A stretch of DNA of 64,000 nt from Blepharisma japonicum (taxonomy: Eukaryota; Ciliophora; Heterotrichea; Heterotrichida; Blepharismidae), in NCBI GenBank assembly GCA_949751835.1, contig CATKHK010000073.1, positions 124,001-188,000 of the forward strand. The letters are read 5' to 3'. The notes beneath the pieces were generated by a model. That model did not search any database. It was not told where the DNA came from and was given only the letters and a program-made list of their open reading frames with translations. The translations under genes were made by a program, and so were the position numbers. How positions within the stretch are numbered: the stretch's first letter is position 1; every line of letters begins with the position of its first letter. Below, one piece after another: positions 34,443 through 45,833 of this stretch.

Positions 34443-36377
34443 ATGGAACCAAAGAAAGGAATTCCAACCCAAGCTGAGAAAAACCGGGAACGGCTCAAAA
34501 ACGCACGAGACTATCAAATAATGGGAAAAGCCCAGCAGATCGATGCAATGGCCCCAGAAGATATTTTGATTGAATTGAAAAACAAAAAATTGCCGGTGTT
34601 CGGAACTAACAAAGAAAGGGTAGAAAGACTGAAAAAAGCCATGGGGATTCCTATACAAGACAGTGGATCCAAAAATTCCAATAATGTCTTGAATAATATT
34701 GAACAAATTCAGAAAAAAAGAGAAGAAAGAAGAAGGAAGATGGAAGAAGAAAAGTTGAATAAAGAAGAAAGAAAAGCAGAAAATGAAGCCTTGGGAAAGC
34801 TGATTGATGTAGATTTTCAAAGGATGGTTGACCAATTTAGAACGCAAGTCCCGCCTCAGCAGCCTCATGTGCCTTCTTCAGAGTTGAAAATATGTGTATG
34901 TGTAAGGAAAAGGCCAATTTTCTCGAAAGAAGAAAAAGGTGGAGAAATTGACGCTTTGAGCTGTGCGAATCCTGTTATCATGATTCATGAGCCAAAGATG
35001 AGAGTTGATGGAATTACTAAATATTTAGAAAACCATACTTTTCAATTTGATAATACATATGGAGAAACCGAAGATACCAAAACAGTCTACGACTCTTCCA
35101 TAAGACCTCTCTGCCCTTTTATCTTACAAGGCGGCACTGTAACCTGCTTCGCATATGGTCAAACTGGCTCAGGCAAAACCTATACAATGCGAGGACTCCA
35201 AGAAATGGTAATTTGTGATCTTGATAAACTAGGTAGAGGACAGATTTCCTTTAACATAAGTTTTTTTGAAATTTACGGTGGCAGATGTTTTGATCTTCTA
35301 AATAACAGGGCTAAGCTGACCATTCTTGAAGACGGTAATGGAAATATCCAAGTTCAAGGCTTAGTTGAGCACCCAGTTCCTAATAAAGATGAAGTATTAC
35401 AACTAATAGAATATGGAAACTCAGTAAGAACGACCCACGCCACGACTTCTAATGAAGATTCTTCAAGATCTCACGCTATTTGTCAAATTTTATTGAAAAA
35501 TGGACAAAGAGAACTAGGAAGATTAAGATTGGTTGATTTAGCAGGAAGTGAAAGAGCACAGGATTGTATTAGCAATAATAGGCAGAGGAGAATAGAAGGT
35601 GCTGAAATCAATAAGAGCCTTTTAGCTTTGAAAGAATGCATAAGAGCACTGAGAGGAGGACCTGGAGCACATGTGCCTTATCGTGGCTCAAAACTGACGT
35701 TAGTGCTGAGAGATTCATTTGAAGGAGGGTCTGATGAAAAAAAAGTTATTATGATCACTTGTGTTTGTCCTGGACATTCAAGCTCTGATCATACGATAAA
35801 CTCACTTAGGTATGCAGATAGGCTGAAAGAACAAGTAGTAGCAAACCAAGTCAATCAATTTCAGCCTAAACCTGAGCCAGTAAAGCCACAGCCGCAGCCA
35901 CAACCACAGCCACAATCGCAGCCTAAAAAGAATCCTCAGCCAGCATCGCAAGTTCAGCCAACTCCACCTAAAAAAAGAGACGAAAAGCCTGAAGTAGCTG
36001 ACAAATTCAGGAAAAGCTTTAGAGACATGGAATACATACAAAAGCAAGAAGAAGATAAGATGAGCTTAGAAATGCTTAACCTTCACGAAAAAGTGGAAAC
36101 TATTTTAGAAGAAGAAGAGGAACTCTTAGAAACCCATGTCCACGCCATAAAAGAAGACGCACAAATTTTGACTGAAGAAGGCGAGCTAATTTCAATGGCC
36201 CAAGGGGATGCTGATTATGATATTGATACATATGTGCAACGAATGGAAATCCTGGTTAAGCATAAATTGACTGTATATCAGAATTTGTATCAAAAATTGG
36301 CAGCATTTAAGGCACATCTAAATGAAGAAGAAGAATTTTCAAACCATATGACCCAAAATCTTAAGAAAAAGTTTTAA
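34443..36377 (+). CDS. Kinesin-13 (microtubule-depolymerising kinesin)
   Basis: 644 residues with a central motor domain (about 147-470): P-loop GQTGSGKT near 239, switch I NEDSSRSHA, switch II DLAGSE, and RGSKLTLVLRDSF. Family marks: the L2 loop region RVDGITKYLENHTF, like the KVD finger of MCAK/KIF2, and a positively charged neck before the motor (REERRRKMEEEK). After the motor comes a Pro-Gln repeat tract (35872-35945) and a helical tail. Kinesin-13 shortens microtubules at spindle and ciliary tips. Single exon. Confidence 0.94.
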   Translation: MEPKKGIPTQAEKNRERLKNARDYQIMGKAQQIDAMAPEDILIELKNKKLPVFGTNKERVERLKKAMGIPIQDSGSKNSNNVLNNIEQIQKKREERRRKMEEEKLNKEERKAENEALGKLIDVDFQRMVDQFRTQVPPQQPHVPSSELKICVCVRKRPIFSKEEKGGEIDALSCANPVIMIHEPKMRVDGITKYLENHTFQFDNTYGETEDTKTVYDSSIRPLCPFILQGGTVTCFAYGQTGSGKTYTMRGLQEMVICDLDKLGRGQISFNISFFEIYGGRCFDLLNNRAKLTILEDGNGNIQVQGLVEHPVPNKDEVLQLIEYGNSVRTTHATTSNEDSSRSHAICQILLKNGQRELGRLRLVDLAGSERAQDCISNNRQRRIEGAEINKSLLALKECIRALRGGPGAHVPYRGSKLTLVLRDSFEGGSDEKKVIMITCVCPGHSSSDHTINSLRYADRLKEQVVANQVNQFQPKPEPVKPQPQPQPQPQSQPKKNPQPASQVQPTPPKKRDEKPEVADKFRKSFRDMEYIQKQEEDKMSLEMLNLHEKVETILEEEEELLETHVHAIKEDAQILTEEGELISMAQGDADYDIDTYVQRMEILVKHKLTVYQNLYQKLAAFKAHLNEEEEFSNHMTQNLKKKF

Positions 36378-36396
36378 GTCATAAGTAAAAATAAAT

Positions 36397-37800
36397 ATGA
36401 AGCTTATAATAGTCACCTTGCTTGTTGCAGCTTTAGGGGTGAAGTTTGATCTCAAAACAGATGATATAGCAGTTATCAGGTCTGGAGAAACACTAAAAGA
36501 ATGAAATCCTGATTATAGTTCAGGCTCTGCTTGCCACCCTGTCCCACAAGTGCACGAAGGTGAAGGAATAAATTATCGGGAATTCGTATTTACAAACACA
36601 GAAAATACTTCTCTCAGAATAAATAATCTAAAAGTCGATACTGATAATCAATCTGTCCTAGTTCCGGAATTCACAGGAATGGATAATGACAATTTTGACC
36701 CTGAAGAGTCAAAAACAGTAAGATTGAATTATTATTGTACTGGAGAGCCTGGCTGGAGTGTTGTACACATAACGTTTACTATTTCTAGTGATACTGATAA
36801 AGATTATGAAATAAAATTCATTAAAATTTGTGATAGCAGCAATATTTCAAATTTTGACTGGTCGATGATGATTTTATTGATTATTGCAATTATTGTGGTC
36901 GGATTTTCTGCGTGGTCAGCTAAAATTGTTAGAGTACTTCCAAATATGCCAGAAGATGCAAATGAGCTGCAAACTATTCATGCTGTTTTATTTATTGCAT
37001 GTGGGTCAATATTTTTAATAGTACTCTTCCTATTCAAATCTTACCTAGAAAATATCCTGACTGCTATTATCTGTGTCGCCTCAATTGGAGCTATCGCATT
37101 TGTGTTGGATTTTATTTTTGAGCGTTGGCACTGGGATTCTGCCTGAACATTGCCTTATATCGGCAAAGTAGAAAAAAAAATTTTAGTCCTACTATCAATT
37201 TCTACAACAATTATCCTTTTCTATTTGTTTACCAGAAACTGAATCCTCAACAATATCATAGGGATTTGCTATACCTTTATGGTAATAAAATCAGTCAAAA
37301 TCTCAAATTTTAAGATCGGAGCTTTATTACTTGGCTTAGCCTTTTTTTATGACATTTTTTGGGTCTTTTTATCAGAAAAAGTGTTCGGTGCCAATGTAAT
37401 GGTGACTGTAGCCACAGGCTTGGACCTCCCATTAAAAATTCAGTGTCCTCATATTCAGTCTTTACCTATACAAAAAACATGTGGAATGATAGGATTAGGA
37501 GATTTAGCGTTGCCAGGATTGCTTATAGCGTATGCTTCTAGACTGGACCATATTTATCAGTCAAATTATTTAAGGACAATGATGGTTTGTTATGCTATTG
37601 CGCTTTTAATGTGCACTTTTGTATTGGCTGTTTTTCATGCTGCACAGCCTGCGTTACTTTATATTTCGCCGATGCTTATTTTTGGGATGCTAGCTCAGGC
37701 TGTTATGAGAAAAGAACTGAATAAGGTGTGGGAAGGACGAAGACCAACAGCAAATCTATTGCACACAGAAGAAGTTGCTTTACAGGAATTTAGGGCATAG
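36397..37800 (+). CDS. Signal peptide peptidase-like intramembrane aspartyl protease
   Basis: 467 residues. Signal peptide (MKLIIVTLLVAALG), a luminal domain of about 140 residues, then about nine membrane helices. Catalytic motifs: FFYDIFWVF (YD), GLGDLALPG (GxGD) and QPALLYISP (PAL), in the right order and in hydrophobic helices. Several Trp are TGA, including 37144-37146 and 37240-37242. Such enzymes cut type II membrane peptides within the bilayer. The luminal domain and overall layout are closer to SPPL2-type than to plain SPP. Stop TAG. Confidence 0.9.
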
Positions 37801-37956
37801 ATATTCATATCTCTAAAATTTTAATAGAATATAAATTTAAAAATATTTAGGTGTTTATTAATAAATTAATTTTTTAAAATAACTCTTAATATAAATAGGC
37901 CATTACCTCCCAACTTAAAATTTAAATCTGAATTAATCTAATGCTCACTAATAAAT

Positions 37957-38700
37957 ATGAAGCCCACTATAAGAACTCAAAGAGTTGAGCGCTGCCAAGT
38001 CGCAGAACTTATGGCTCCTCCCAAGCGACTTACAGACGTCGACTATAAACGTAAAAACTACCAAAATCTCAAAAAATCCCAAGAAGAGAATAAAAAGAAA
38101 AAGGAAGACGAAGAAAGCCGCCCTCAAAAAGAGCCTTTCAAACTCAGCAGGTTTAGAAATGTAGAAAGTGTAGTCTATAAAAACCCTGAAGAGTTAAAAA
38201 AACCAAGAAAAGCTTCAGCGCCTACAGGTGGGCCACAAATAGTTGCATATGACCCTGAAGATGAAGGCCAAACCAGGAATGACGGTGAAAAAGACTATGT
38301 AAAAGACAACTATAAAGCAGCTATAGTCCAAGCTCCTAATAAGCCTGTAGAAAAACCGGAAGAAAATGCAAAAGCGCTGAATCCAAATTATGGAAAAGTC
38401 CCACAGTACTTAGAAGACTATAAAGCTCAAAGAGAAGCAGACAGAGAAACTAAAAGAAAGCAAGAAGAAGACGCAAAATGCCCGCCTGGAATGAGACTTA
38501 TGCCAGAAGAAGAAAGACTGGAAACACTTGAAATTCTTAAAAAAGGGAAAGATGATGTATGGATGCTTATAAATAAGCTTCCTATTGCGTCGAATACGCA
38601 GTCTGTAATAAGAAGACGTGAAGAGTATGAAAAAAAGTTGCAGGAACTTGAAAATGCAATAAAAACTTTTTCAAGACCAAAAGTTTATGTAGCGCTCTAA
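37957..38700 (+). CDS. ENKUR: Enkurin, ciliary microtubule inner protein
   Basis: 247 residues. The enkurin domain covers the C-terminal 100: CPPGMRLMPEEERLETLEIL, LPIASNTQSVIRRREEYEKK and the end FSRPKVYV. The N-terminus has MAPPKRLTDVDYKRKNYQNL, similar to the family. In other organisms enkurin sits in ciliary doublet microtubules and binds calmodulin. Highly charged and Lys-rich. Single exon, and convergent with the U2AF gene (17 nt between stops). Confidence 0.93.
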   Translation: MKPTIRTQRVERCQVAELMAPPKRLTDVDYKRKNYQNLKKSQEENKKKKEDEESRPQKEPFKLSRFRNVESVVYKNPEELKKPRKASAPTGGPQIVAYDPEDEGQTRNDGEKDYVKDNYKAAIVQAPNKPVEKPEENAKALNPNYGKVPQYLEDYKAQREADRETKRKQEEDAKCPPGMRLMPEEERLETLEILKKGKDDVWMLINKLPIASNTQSVIRRREEYEKKLQELENAIKTFSRPKVYVAL

Positions 38701-38717
38701 CTTATCAATTCTTATAT

Positions 38718-39572
38718 TTATGCACTAATAAATACTTGAAGCTCACTTGTATTTTCCAAATCTCTTTCTTTGAATTTTTGATAAGGAATAAAGCTGACTT
38801 CTAATATTTTCCCATCAAAAGTTAAGCTGTTTAAAAACCCTCTGACTGACTTGGCTTCCTGAATGGTCGGAAACTCTAAATATACATTTCCAATAGACCT
38901 TCCTGATCTTGGTATATAAATTTCCATCACTTGTCCAAGGTTTTCTATTTCTTGTTTTATTTCACTTACTAATTTTTCATAGTCCTCATCACTAATAAGA
39001 TCTTCTCTTGGCGCCATTCCATGCACACACAATATTTGGCTTGACAAGTTAACTTTCATTGGCTTTAAAGGACCTTGTTTATTCACATCAGTAATATTTG
39101 CAAAAGCAGAAATCGTAGGCAGTGTATATCCACCCATCAAAGTATTTCTGTCTGTAACTGAAGCAGGCTGGAGACCCATATAAGTCTTAGGTCTGCCTAC
39201 CTTAAGATTTTGTCCTAAAATTGGGTAGTTGTTGAGAGAAAATGCAAGATTTGCTTCTTCTATGCTGCGAAACTCAACAAATGCATAATGACCGTCTTGG
39301 CTTATTCAAGCACTGAGAACTGGGCTGCCTGGATATGCGTTAAGTTTTTTATTAATCAAAGCTGTGTTTAGAAGGTCGACAAGCTGGCTTTGGGTGATAC
39401 CGGCTGGGAGATTTCCAACGTAGAGCTTTCGATCGACTTTGGAGGTTTGGGCATTTTTTACTGTTTCTAAGCTTTTAAGGATGTCTTTTTCGTCGTCTAC
39501 TGGGTCATAGTCGGTGAAGCGGGATTTTCGTTGCCTTCTTGGACTTCTTGACCTTGGCCTATTATATGACAT
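38718..39572 (-). CDS. U2AF large subunit-like splicing factor lacking RRM2
   Basis: 284 residues. N-terminal RS-like segment (RPRSRSPRRQRKSRF), RRM1 at about 48-127 (KLYVGNLPAGITQSQL, PGSPVLSAWISQDG with a TGA-Trp, YAFVEFRS), and a C-terminal UHM/RRM3 at about 175-284 (ILCVHGMAPREDLISDEDYE, GRSIGNVYLEFPT). Human U2AF65 has RRM2 between these; here only about 50 residues separate them, so RRM2 is absent. The Trp-containing U2AF35-binding segment is also not seen. RRM1-RRM2 normally grip the polypyrimidine tract, for which 15-nt introns have no room. It should help recognise 3' splice sites. Confidence 0.88.
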
Positions 39573-39796
39573 ATCAATAATTTTAAGAGTGAGCTATAAG
39601 TTTAATATTTAAGAAGGAGCTATTATATCATAATTCAGAAACTCATTCTGTTTATAATTACTATTAATTTAAAGGAGATTTTAATAAATCTCTTAGGAGA
39701 TTTTTTAATCCATACAGCAATATGATTTCACATAGTTAAAAATAATTTACCTGTTATTTTGTTTTTTTGCTATCACAATTAGCCTGCGTTTCATCT
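39573..39796. other. Short intergenic region before the nuclease pseudogene
   Basis: Upstream side of the U2AF gene; AT-rich, with no gene. It probably holds the U2AF promoter. Confidence 0.45.
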
Positions 39797-40350
39797 CTAA
39801 GCCTTCTTCATCAATGGCATACTATCAAGATCGCCAGCAATAGTTGTAATCAGATCATCTATTTTTTCTCACCTCCTTTCTATAACTTTATCATTTATAG
39901 AACCACTTTCTCCACACAATCTTGATGCTCCAGTCAATATTCCCTCTTTTTCTGATGTAAAGTGATTATTAATAATGACTGCAGTATTGAAATCGAAAGA
40001 ATGCTCTTTAATATCATATTTCACTTTTCTAAGAATTGAGCTTTATAAAAGACAATACCATGGACTATTTTTTTTTGAAGTATCTATAATATGGATCACT
40101 CTCACACAAATCAATAGCTATTTTCATGTATTGCTTTACATAAATTTGCCAAAGGGCATCCTCAGCTTCAACTATATCTAATTTTTTGTATTCATGGATA
40201 ATGACACTGGTCTTCTTCGTTTTAGCAGGGATGAAAATCCCATCAACCTTTAAATTTGATAGGAGCTTCAGAGTGTAATATATAATTTGCATCTCCTGTT
40301 TTAATTGAGTCTAACATCGCTATTCCTTGGGTTAAGAGGTTGGGTGCCCT
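39797..40350 (-). pseudogene. Broken PD-(D/E)XK nuclease-like gene
   Basis: Minus-strand coding sequence readable in three frames. Upstream part: LLTQGIAMLDSIKTGDANY, then a shift of one base near 40255; middle part KVDGIFIPAK, SVIIHEYKKLDIVE, DALWQIYVKQYM down to an A9 run (40066-40074) where the frame ends in TAG; third part begins IVHGIVFYKAQFLEK, and a last shift near 40020 leads to HSFDFNTAVIINN and on to TAG 39797-39799. The D...EYK pair (catalytic D and ExK) and the ALxQI/KxY and GIxFYK blocks resemble the PD-(D/E)XK domain found with AAA-ATPase-like proteins. No ATPase part is present. Three frame breaks make it a pseudogene unless base-calling errors are to blame. Confidence 0.6.
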
Positions 40351-40841
40351 TATTTCCTATCCCTACAAAATAATAGGACAGTCAACAGCAACAAAAAGGT
40401 TAGCAGAAATTTTTTATCATGCTGTAATACCCGAAAAACATTTTTCTAATTCTTTATGATTTTTTAATATTTAAAAATGGATTACTATTGATATTGTTCT
40501 AAGTTGAGATTTCAGTCTTAATATATCAAAATATTTTCAATTTTCAAAATTGCATATGATTTATACATTCTCATTCCTATCTATGCTAATCTTCTTTAGA
40601 AAACTAAATATTGAGCAAAAAGCATCTTAATTAATTTTAACTTATAACAAATTACTGACTTTGCCAATTACATCGGAGGACACCAGTAGCCTAGAGCATT
40701 GTCTTAAAGCCGCAATTTAAAAATCCAAATTTCATATAGATGCAATAGGGAGATAATAAAGCTCTTAAAAAAGGTTTTGCTTCTAAAAGAATTTAAAATC
40801 ACCCATTTATATCCATATACATATATTTTATCCGCACATCA
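40351..40841. other. Intergenic, AT-rich, nothing recognised
   Basis: About 490 nt between the broken nuclease-like gene and the next intact gene. No coding signal or repeat seen, though the 5' end of the broken gene may extend into it. Confidence 0.45.
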
Positions 40842-41537
40842 ATGCAATCTTACGTCATACCTCCTCAATTTCAAGAGGCTGAAAATGGGTTCAGCTCTGA
40901 AATGATGATAAAGGCTTTGGAGAACAACAACAAGTACCTTATGACAATGTGTCTCTATTCCAGAAGTCTCACTGATGAAATGGCTACTCTCCTCTCTGAT
41001 TTCGAAAAGTTAAAATCTCATTGTTATAATTGAAAAGACCCCTCAAGCCGAGCTCCTACTAAAGAGGATCTTATTAGGCAGCTTACTCCTCTTAGAAATT
41101 TTCAATTTTCACTGAAGCTGGCTTCAAGCATAACAATCCCCGTTTGTAAGAAAAAAACCTTTGGACTGAGTGTGTATTTAAAGGTGCATACAAATGAAGA
41201 ATTAGATGACTCATTTAAAATCAATTTAGAAGCTTCACTTTACCTTGCAGAAAATCCACCAGTAAAGTTGACGACTAGCAAGGCTGGCAAACCGCCTCTT
41301 GTCGGGAATACTAAGACAACTCTTTCTTGGAATCAGAAGAAAAATTGTTACTCTGCAAGTTTTAAGCTGAAAGCAAACGAAGTGTCATCGCATTATAGGA
41401 ATGGATGGTTCTTCTTAGTCATTATGCCTGAATCAAATTCAGGATTTGATATTAAGCCATTGGTGATTAACAATTTCAACGTTAAAGCGAAACAAGTTTC
41501 TTGCGTGCAGTTTAACGAAAAGTCAGATAATGAATAA
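40842..41537 (+). CDS. Hypothetical protein
   Basis: 231 residues in one frame with one TGA-Trp (41031-41033). Helical N-terminal 70 residues, then a region from about residue 90 that alternates hydrophobic and polar residues as in a beta sandwich (FGLSVYLKV, SFKINLEASLYLAE, YSASFKLKANEV, WFFLVIMPE, IKPLVINNFNVKA). No family recognised, although the immunoglobulin-like DNA-binding folds have similar strand patterns. ATG start, TAA stop, long intergenic DNA on both sides. Confidence 0.6.
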
Positions 41538-42286
41538 ATTATGCTAGTCCAAAAATTATAATTTTATTATTCTTAAAATCATGGAAAATATTTTGAATCA
41601 GCAGCAGCTGCATTGTATAGTTAGAATTAGAAAGATAAAACTATTTTATAAGAAATTAAGATTGATTGATATGATATTATTAAAAATAAATCTTGCGAGA
41701 AGCTGGATTTTTAAATATGTTGAATGCGGTTTTAATGCTTTTAAATAATATTTTAAATATTAATATAATTTAATTAATATTGAAGTAAGATAAATTATTT
41801 TATCGAGAGGATGATTGATTTCACAGTTATAAAGCTATTGCTGCTGAATTAACCATTTTTGCTATTTACTTAATATAAATCAAAGAAAGTCTTTAAAATT
41901 TTGATAAATAAATTAGCATGACTATTCTAAAACAAGTTAAGCTTATATGTGTATTAAAGCTATATTTAAAAAAAAACTGAAAATTTTCTATTGGCTTTAA
42001 CTAGAGCCTATGCTAAATGAAAAGTTTATATTATTAATAAAATTATAATAATTATTAAATCATTATGTTTAAGATTTATTTCGTGAAAATAAGCTTTTAA
42101 AGCAAGAACCAGTAAAGACTTTTACATTTCTTTTTTAGAGACATTTCATTCTTTTTGTAATTAGATCATTCAACATTTTCCTCGAAATCCGTTTATCATC
42201 TATACCATTTATATGCTTAACTAAAGAGAATTAATTTCATTTTTCCTTTTCTCCTTCAACGTGCATTTTATAAAGAATTAAAGCAC
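41538..42286. other. Intergenic, AT-rich, nothing recognised
   Basis: About 750 nt. No open frame with protein-like composition in either strand, even with TGA as Trp. No tandem repeat or RNA gene was recognised. It should contain the MORN gene promoter. Confidence 0.5.
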
Positions 42287-44522
42287 ATGAAAAAAGGAAA
42301 TAGAAGTGAACGACGACTAGTCACACGTACAAAAAGATCAAAAACCCCAACAACTATTGAAGGAAATGACAGTTTTAATGCAACTTATTTGAAGTCACCT
42401 AGCCCTATTACACATAGACGCAAAAGTACAAGTGAATTTGATTTGCAGAAAATTCTTGCTATTATACCATATAGCCTAGGAAAAATTCAGAAGCCTTCTG
42501 CATATAGAAAGCAGCTTGCTAAAATATATGAACTTGAAAATCAAGGAATTCAAACGTCTTCTAAAACATTTGAGCAATATATAAATACAAAAGTTTTGGA
42601 TGCCAAAAGGCAGTTAAATCAACTATTAGAAAATAAAGAAAGCTCAAGTCAAAAGCAAAGTTCTTTTTATCCTATTCAATACTTTAGAAAAACAATAAAT
42701 AGATTTTCGCCTGGAATTGTAAGAATATATCCTAAGGAATCATCAATTACGCCTACTTCAACTAGTGCTCGTTTAATACAAAATGATAGGTTTTGCAAAA
42801 CACCTACACCTCCATCTCAGACAAAACAATATTTAAACACATCATCTCCAAGCTTAAAAAGAATTCAACCGCAAAAAAGTAACTTAGAAGCAAGCTTTTC
42901 TGTAAAAAATCACAATAGACTGAAAAGGATCCCCAATCCAGATAAAATTAATGATAATACACAATTTTTGGCTGTTGAAAACTATAATGGAGATTATGTC
43001 AATGGCAAAAGACACGGAAACGGAGAAATAACATACAGCAACGGAGATACTTATAAAGGAAAATGAATTAATGATAAAAAAGAAGGCTATGGAAAATACC
43101 TATATAAAGACATAGGTGCAGTTTATAAAGGAGACTGACATATGAATAATAGACATGGGAATGGAAGAATGAAATTTTCAAATGGAGATATTCTACAAGG
43201 ATCATGGTCTAATGGATATTTAAACGATGGCTATGTAATAATTTTATATGGAAATGGTGATAAATATCAAGGAGAAATTGTAAATGGGATGAAACATGGA
43301 GAAGGCACCATAAAATATCAGCAAGGCTATTTTTATAGAGGACCTTGAAAAGAAGACCAACGCTCTGGCGTCGGATTAATTACCTATAAAACTGAGTTTT
43401 TCTTTGAAGGCCTCTTTATCAATGACTCTACCGACGGCAAAGGAGTTTTAGTTAAAAAAGATATATTTGGCATCAATAAAAATAAAACCATTGACGCTCC
43501 TGACAGTCCTAGCAATATTTTTCGAAAGGGTTCCAACTATTCGTATAACAGAAAATCTGAATTAGGCGTCATTGACGAATTCAAGCTTTTTAAACTCCTT
43601 TCTCTTGATATGTGGGATACTATCTTTGTAACCCTTACATCTGACCAATTAGACAGCCGCATAAATTTCCCACATCCACCAATAGAATCAGGAATTTTTC
43701 GAGCTGGAAAACTTTTTGGGTAAAAATTAATTTAGTGCTGGAATGCTAAAATTCGGAATTTATGGAAAATATGAAGGAAATTTTAAAGATGGGGCAAGAT
43801 CAGGATGAGGAAAAATGGTGTATAATGACCCTGATAAAGTTTGCAACTGGTTTCATGACAATGAAGGGATTTATTATGGGGAGTGAAAAGATAATTTTAA
43901 GCATGGATTTGGGGTTTTTGAGTGGCCAGACAGGACTAAATATGAAGGCAGATTTTCAAGAAATATGAGAAATTTTGTGACTGGGAAAATGTATTTTAAT
44001 AATGGCGAAATTTATGAAGGAGGGTGGGTAAATGATAAAATGGAAGGAAAAGGAACATATTGGAAACAAGGCGGGATGATATTTAGAGGGCAGTTTATTA
44101 AAGGACTGCCAGCTGACGTAGGATCACTAGAGTTTACTGATGGCAGAATATATGATGGGAATATTGATAATTGGCTTCCTAATGGAAATGGAGCTATGAG
44201 GTGGCAGAATGGAGATGTTTATGAAGGAAGCTTTAAGGATGGAAATCCTGATGGAAATGGGAAAATGATGTTTTGCAATGGAGATTTGTATGTGGGAGAA
44301 TGAGATAGAGGACAAAGAACCGGTAATGGAATCATGAATTATTCAGCTACTGGAGAAATCTATGACGGTGAATGGGTATGCAATTATAGAGTTGGGCTAG
44401 GAATTCTAAAATCCCTTAAAGGTGACATCATATTTTGGGGCAAATGAAAACAAGACCAGCCAGGAAATAAAGGCAAAATGAAACGCACAAGAAGTGGAAA
44501 AATAATGCTAGAATATATTTAA
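42287..44522 (+). CDS. MORN-repeat protein
   Basis: 739 residues after a 16-nt intron (43720-43735) that changes frame. The first 220 residues are basic, Ser/Thr/Pro-rich and probably disordered. From about residue 230 come at least a dozen MORN repeats of the form YxGxWxxGxxxGxGxxxxxxG, e.g. YNGDYVNGKRHGNG, YKGDW, YQGEIVNGMKHGEG, YEGSFKDGNPDGNG, with many of the Trp encoded by TGA, so in the standard code it looks like a string of fragments. MORN proteins bind membranes or cytoskeleton; ciliates use them at basal bodies and the cortex. Its stop is 5 nt from the stop of the converging kinase gene. Confidence 0.9.
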
Positions 44523-44527
44523 ATTAT

Positions 44528-45703
44528 TTACAAATTCTCTTTTTCGTCTCTTGCAATCTTTCTTTTTTCTTTAAAATCTCCATTATTTTCAATATTTTCT
44601 TTAGATATCCCTAAGACTTCTGGGTGCATCCATGGATCGTCTTTAATTTGTGAACAATGAGGTCTTTTATTGAAATCTTTTTGCATCATCCGTTTAATAA
44701 GCAGTCTTGCAGGCGGCGAAACGTGGCGAGGAATCTCAAAATATCCTTCAATTATTTTTTTATAAACTTCTCTATCTGTTTGACCTTTAAACGGATAAGT
44801 TCCTGTAAGCAGAACATAAAGTAAAACTCCTAATGCCCAAATATCAGCTGCCCATCCAAGATATTCTCTTTTTGAGACAATTTCTGGAGCCATATATGAA
44901 GGAGTTCCACAGAAAATTTTTATTAGTTTTTCGTTAGGGACTAAAGTTGAGAACCCAAAGTCAATGATTTTTACGTTTAAATGCTCATCAAGCAAAATAT
45001 TCTCCAGCTTGATATCTCTATGTGTAATACACATATTATGACAATATCCAATCGCAGAAATTGCCTGACTGAAAATTCTCCTTGCTTCACTCTCAGGAAG
45101 AATCCTATTAGGTCTTCTTTTAATATAGCTATGAAGGGAATAGCCATTCACATATTCCATTGCAATATGTATATGCTTAGTCGTATCAATAGCTTCATGA
45201 AATTTTACTATATTAGGATGATCTAATTTTTTCATAATTTTAATTTCGCGAGTAAGATTCCTTTTTTTTTGAGGGTCAAGCAACTTTGATTTTTCGTATG
45301 TTTTTATTGCATATTTTTTTCTAGTTGGGCGAAATATAGCTTCTTTTACAACTGCTGAGGCTCCTGAACCAAGAGTACAGCCAAAGGAATAGGAATCTAT
45401 AGATCCTGTGTATAATAAAGAATCTTTGCTTGTGTCAATTGTAAAACTTCTTGTTATTGTGTGAGAGATCGGAGTTCTAGCTCGAATTGTGCAGTTTATA
45501 TCGAATTTTGGCTCGATTTTTGTAAAAATGTTTTTATTTTGGGTTAGGATCCCAGTGCCGCTTAAAGGGATATTTGGGGTTTTGTTAAAGTTTTCAAGTG
45601 GAGTAATAATAAAATTATCAGAAAATATGTTTCGTGTAGAAGGGATTGCGCTAAAATGCCTCTGTCTTTTTTGAAAATCTAACGGATTTTTTTGATTTAT
45701 CAT
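44528..45703 (-). CDS. Ser/Thr protein kinase, CAMK/AMPK-MARK-like
   Basis: 391 residues. The kinase domain spans about 108-365: glycine loop LGSGASAVVKEA, catalytic Lys in YAIKTYEK, HRDIKLENILLD near 225, DFGFS near 250, GTPSYMAPE, and IWALGVLLYVLLTGTYPF. The HRDIKLEN and GTPSYMAPE forms point to the AMPK/MARK branch of CAMK kinases. An unstructured N-terminus of 100 residues precedes it; a short Lys/Glu tail follows. All catalytic residues are present. Substrate unknown. Confidence 0.93.
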   Translation of the reverse strand: MINQKNPLDFQKRQRHFSAIPSTRNIFSDNFIITPLENFNKTPNIPLSGTGILTQNKNIFTKIEPKFDINCTIRARTPISHTITRSFTIDTSKDSLLYTGSIDSYSFGCTLGSGASAVVKEAIFRPTRKKYAIKTYEKSKLLDPQKKRNLTREIKIMKKLDHPNIVKFHEAIDTTKHIHIAMEYVNGYSLHSYIKRRPNRILPESEARRIFSQAISAIGYCHNMCITHRDIKLENILLDEHLNVKIIDFGFSTLVPNEKLIKIFCGTPSYMAPEIVSKREYLGWAADIWALGVLLYVLLTGTYPFKGQTDREVYKKIIEGYFEIPRHVSPPARLLIKRMMQKDFNKRPHCSQIKDDPWMHPEVLGISKENIENNGDFKEKRKIARDEKENL

Positions 45704-45833
45704 TTTTAAATAATAAATATATGAAATCCCGGATTTAAGATTCCATAATGATTTAAGCTATTAATGCATTTTAAATGTCACAAAATTAAATTACTTTTAC
45801 TATACAATCTTATTTAAAACACAAAATAAATAA

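Noticed and set aside
36878-37280. Programmed stop or split gene in the protease
   Set aside because: The apparent stops are TGA codons read as Trp within predicted membrane helices; frame is continuous.
42287-44522. String of four or five separate MORN genes
   Set aside because: TGA-Trp codons and one 16-nt intron link all parts in one continuous protein.
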